From NCBI GenBank assembly GCA_964589635.1, contig CAZPRI010000021.1:1-11967 (forward strand): a stretch of DNA of 11,967 bases. Direction: 5' to 3'. Source of the DNA: CAZUCU01 sp964589635 (GTDB taxonomy: Bacteria > Patescibacteriota > Minisyncoccia > Phycocordibacterales > JAACPR01). The notes beneath the pieces were generated by a model that saw only the letters and a list, made by a program, of their open reading frames with translations, was not told where the DNA came from and did not search any database. The position numbers and the translations under genes are program-made. Positions 10,481 through 11,967 of this stretch are shown in pieces; the stretch's first letter is position 1, and each line of letters begins with the position of its first letter.

Positions 10481-11050
10481 ATGGGAGATTTTTCACATAA
10501 AACTGACGAACAATTAGTTTCTTTGTCGATTGATGACAAGGAGGCTTTTTGGGTTCTGGTAAAAAGATATCAAGAAAAATTATCTCGATACATAAGAAGA
10601 ATAAGTTTAATAAGAGGCGATGGATTAGAAGATCTTTTGCAGGATATATTCATAAAAGTATATGTGAACCTAAATTCATTTGATACAGGTTTAAAATTTT
10701 CTTCTTGGATATACAGAATTACTCATAATGAAACAATTTCATATATAAGAAAAAATAAAAAACATGAAGATTCTGTTTTGATTCCTGATGAAGATTTAGA
10801 ACTAATTGCTTCTGAGATTTCAATAGAAGAAGATTTCTCAAAGAAAGATATTTTGCGGAATATTAATGAATGTATTTTTATGTTAAAAGATAAGTACAGA
10901 GAGGTTCTTGTTTTGAAATTTATTGAAGACAAAAGCTACGAAGAAATATCAGATATCCTTAGGGTGCCGACTAGTACTGTTGGAACACATATTAATCGAG
11001 CAAAAAAACTTTTAAAAAAGGAGTTATTATCTAAAGGTGTAGAAATATGA
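10481..11050 (+). CDS. ECF-type RNA polymerase sigma factor
   Basis: The 189-residue sigma-70 family protein contains regions 2 and 4 only. Region 2 (about 22-90) includes 'DLLQDIFIKVYVNLNSFDTGLKFSSWIYRITHNETISYIRK', the core-binding and -10 recognition helices, and region 4 (about 134-182) includes 'YREVLVLKFIEDKSYEEISDILRVPTSTVGTHINRAKKLLKK', the -35 recognition helix-turn-helix. There is no region 1.1 or 3, as in extracytoplasmic-function sigma factors; the linker (92-130) is acidic. It directs core RNA polymerase to a special promoter set, usually for envelope stress. The stop overlaps the start of the next gene (ATGA), so the two are translationally coupled, the common layout of sigma and anti-sigma pairs. 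Confidence 0.9.
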   Translation: MGDFSHKTDEQLVSLSIDDKEAFWVLVKRYQEKLSRYIRRISLIRGDGLEDLLQDIFIKVYVNLNSFDTGLKFSSWIYRITHNETISYIRKNKKHEDSVLIPDEDLELIASEISIEEDFSKKDILRNINECIFMLKDKYREVLVLKFIEDKSYEEISDILRVPTSTVGTHINRAKKLLKKELLSKGVEI

Positions 11051-11835
11051 AAACATTAGAACAATTAAAAAAGAATATTGAGAATAAGAATATTAAACCA
11101 AAATCAAAATCAAGTTTTTTGTATAAGGAATGGTTTATGTGGTCTATTGGAATCGGGTCTATTGTTTTGGGTGGTGTTTCAGTATCTGCATCTATCTTTG
11201 TAATTAAAAATACTCAATGGGCTATGCATAATTTAACTCATGACAGTCTGTTTATTTTCGTCCTGGAATATTTACCAATTATCTGGCTAGTATTTTTTAT
11301 GGTTTTTATTTTTCTTGCATATCTATTTTTTAGACATACAAAGAAAGGGTATAAGTATAATTTTATGTTGGTTGTGGGAGGAGTTCTATTACTAACTTTC
11401 ATCTTTGGTGTAATTTCCTTTACTGCTGGTTTTGGTTCATTGGTCGATAGAGGATTGGGTAAAAGGACTTCCTTTTATAAAGATATTGAAAAGCGAGGAC
11501 AGGAAGATTGGAGAAGGTCAGAGGAAGGTTTGTTTATAGGAAAGGTTTTTGTGGAGGATGATAAATATTTTCTCACTTTTGATGGTGAAGCTTTTGAAAT
11601 AAAGTCAGATGACATGCCAGAGTACTTCATCAATATTTTGAATGAGTCAGAGAGGGTTAGAGTTGTGGGGATTCTCGAAGATGATGGTATTTATCCTTGC
11701 ATGATGTTTCCTTTTGAGATCGAAGAAAAGAAAATATTTTCTCAATCTGCTCCAAAAAATAGAAATGAAATAAATTTAGATGCTGAGCGTAGTAATAAAT
11801 GCAGGGGAGTAAGACCTTATGCAAAATTACAATAA
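11047..11835 (+). CDS. Three-helix membrane protein, possible anti-sigma factor
   Basis: 262 residues with a basic N-terminal cytoplasmic segment (1-28), three predicted membrane helices (about 31-53, 69-95, 105-128) and a C-terminal soluble domain (about 155-225) rich in beta strands, 'GLFIGKVFVEDDKYFLTFDGEAFEI...RVRVVGIL', which looks OB-fold-like. No zinc anti-sigma motif (H-x3-C-x2-C) is present. Coupling to the sigma gene by ATGA overlap suggests that it holds or signals to the sigma factor at the membrane; this is inference from position. With an odd helix count the C-terminal domain would lie outside if the N-terminus is inside, where it could sense envelope state. A transcript-level link to the next gene is likely (17 nt gap, no terminator). 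Confidence 0.7.
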   Translation: MKTLEQLKKNIENKNIKPKSKSSFLYKEWFMWSIGIGSIVLGGVSVSASIFVIKNTQWAMHNLTHDSLFIFVLEYLPIIWLVFFMVFIFLAYLFFRHTKKGYKYNFMLVVGGVLLLTFIFGVISFTAGFGSLVDRGLGKRTSFYKDIEKRGQEDWRRSEEGLFIGKVFVEDDKYFLTFDGEAFEIKSDDMPEYFINILNESERVRVVGILEDDGIYPCMMFPFEIEEKKIFSQSAPKNRNEINLDAERSNKCRGVRPYAKLQ

Positions 11836-11852
11836 TAAAATTTCAAGAAACC

Positions 11853-11967
11853 ATGAAAAATAAAAGATTAATTGTTCCAGCACTTGCACTACTCGGCGTC
11901 ACTGCGTTCACAGGTTCTACAGCATATGCTATGAACCAGAACAGAAGAAATCCGATACTCACAGAGA
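11853..11967 (+). CDS. Exported protein, N-terminal part (cut by window end)
   Basis: The first 38 codons are visible: a basic start 'MKNKR', a hydrophobic core (6-19) and 'STAYA' before residue 27, a good Sec signal peptide with cleavage after Ala26, followed by 'MNQNRRNPILTE'. The rest lies outside. It follows the membrane protein by 17 nt, so it is probably the third gene of the sigma operon. Small exported proteins behind such sigma pairs are often stress-responsive (Spy/CpxP-like), but too little is seen to say so here. No Shine-Dalgarno. Confidence 0.7.
   Translation, partial: MKNKRLIVPALALLGVTAFTGSTAYAMNQNRRNPILTE

Overview
The window reads as a low-GC member of the Patescibacteria (Candidate Phyla Radiation), most like the Parcubacteria. 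This rests on gene content, not on a marker search. The signs are: PilM, PilN and PilO-type genes with no PilP or PilQ beside them; a stand-alone MetRS-type tRNA-binding domain; a secreted protein with an acidic repeat and a peptidoglycan-binding-like end; an L19 with a long acidic tail; tRNA genes without encoded CCA; and an almost complete lack of Shine-Dalgarno sequences. Two genes have a perfect or near-perfect extended -10 box exactly 7 nt before the ATG, which points to leaderless mRNAs. TGA acts as a stop here (for example at the sigma factor / membrane protein overlap), so the UGA-glycine code of some relatives does not apply.

Layout. 1-2206 is accessory-looking: a HEPN-domain gene, a minus-strand tRNA-Ser(UGA) with an extra copy of its own 5' end 132 bp upstream, and an unknown gene whose upstream coding-like part is cut by an amber codon. 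2227-4336 holds ruvX and two secreted proteins, each followed by a strong terminator; the second is visibly richer in GC than its neighbours. 4391-5310 holds a tRNA-binding protein overlapping a DedA/YqaA membrane protein. 5338-7749 is a tight pilM-pilN-pilO-membrane protein operon for the inner-membrane platform of a type IV pilus. 7750-8740 holds tRNA-Arg(UCU), a convergent small minus-strand gene and tRNA-Val(UAC). The tRNA-Val lies between a partial copy of its own 5' half and a copy of its own 3' end. 8778-10061 holds an RluA-type pseudouridine synthase and rplS. 10098-10421 has no convincing protein gene but a run of hairpins, several using G-U pairs that favour a plus-strand RNA. 10481 to the end is a sigma factor, an overlapping three-helix membrane protein (likely its partner) and the start of an exported protein.

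Main points for a second look: the two tRNA loci that carry copies of their own ends, the candidate structured RNA before the sigma gene, the HEPN gene beside tRNA-Ser, the amber-split gene, and the compositionally odd secreted protein at 3552-4283. I do not see a recognisable complete defence system, CRISPR array or transposase.
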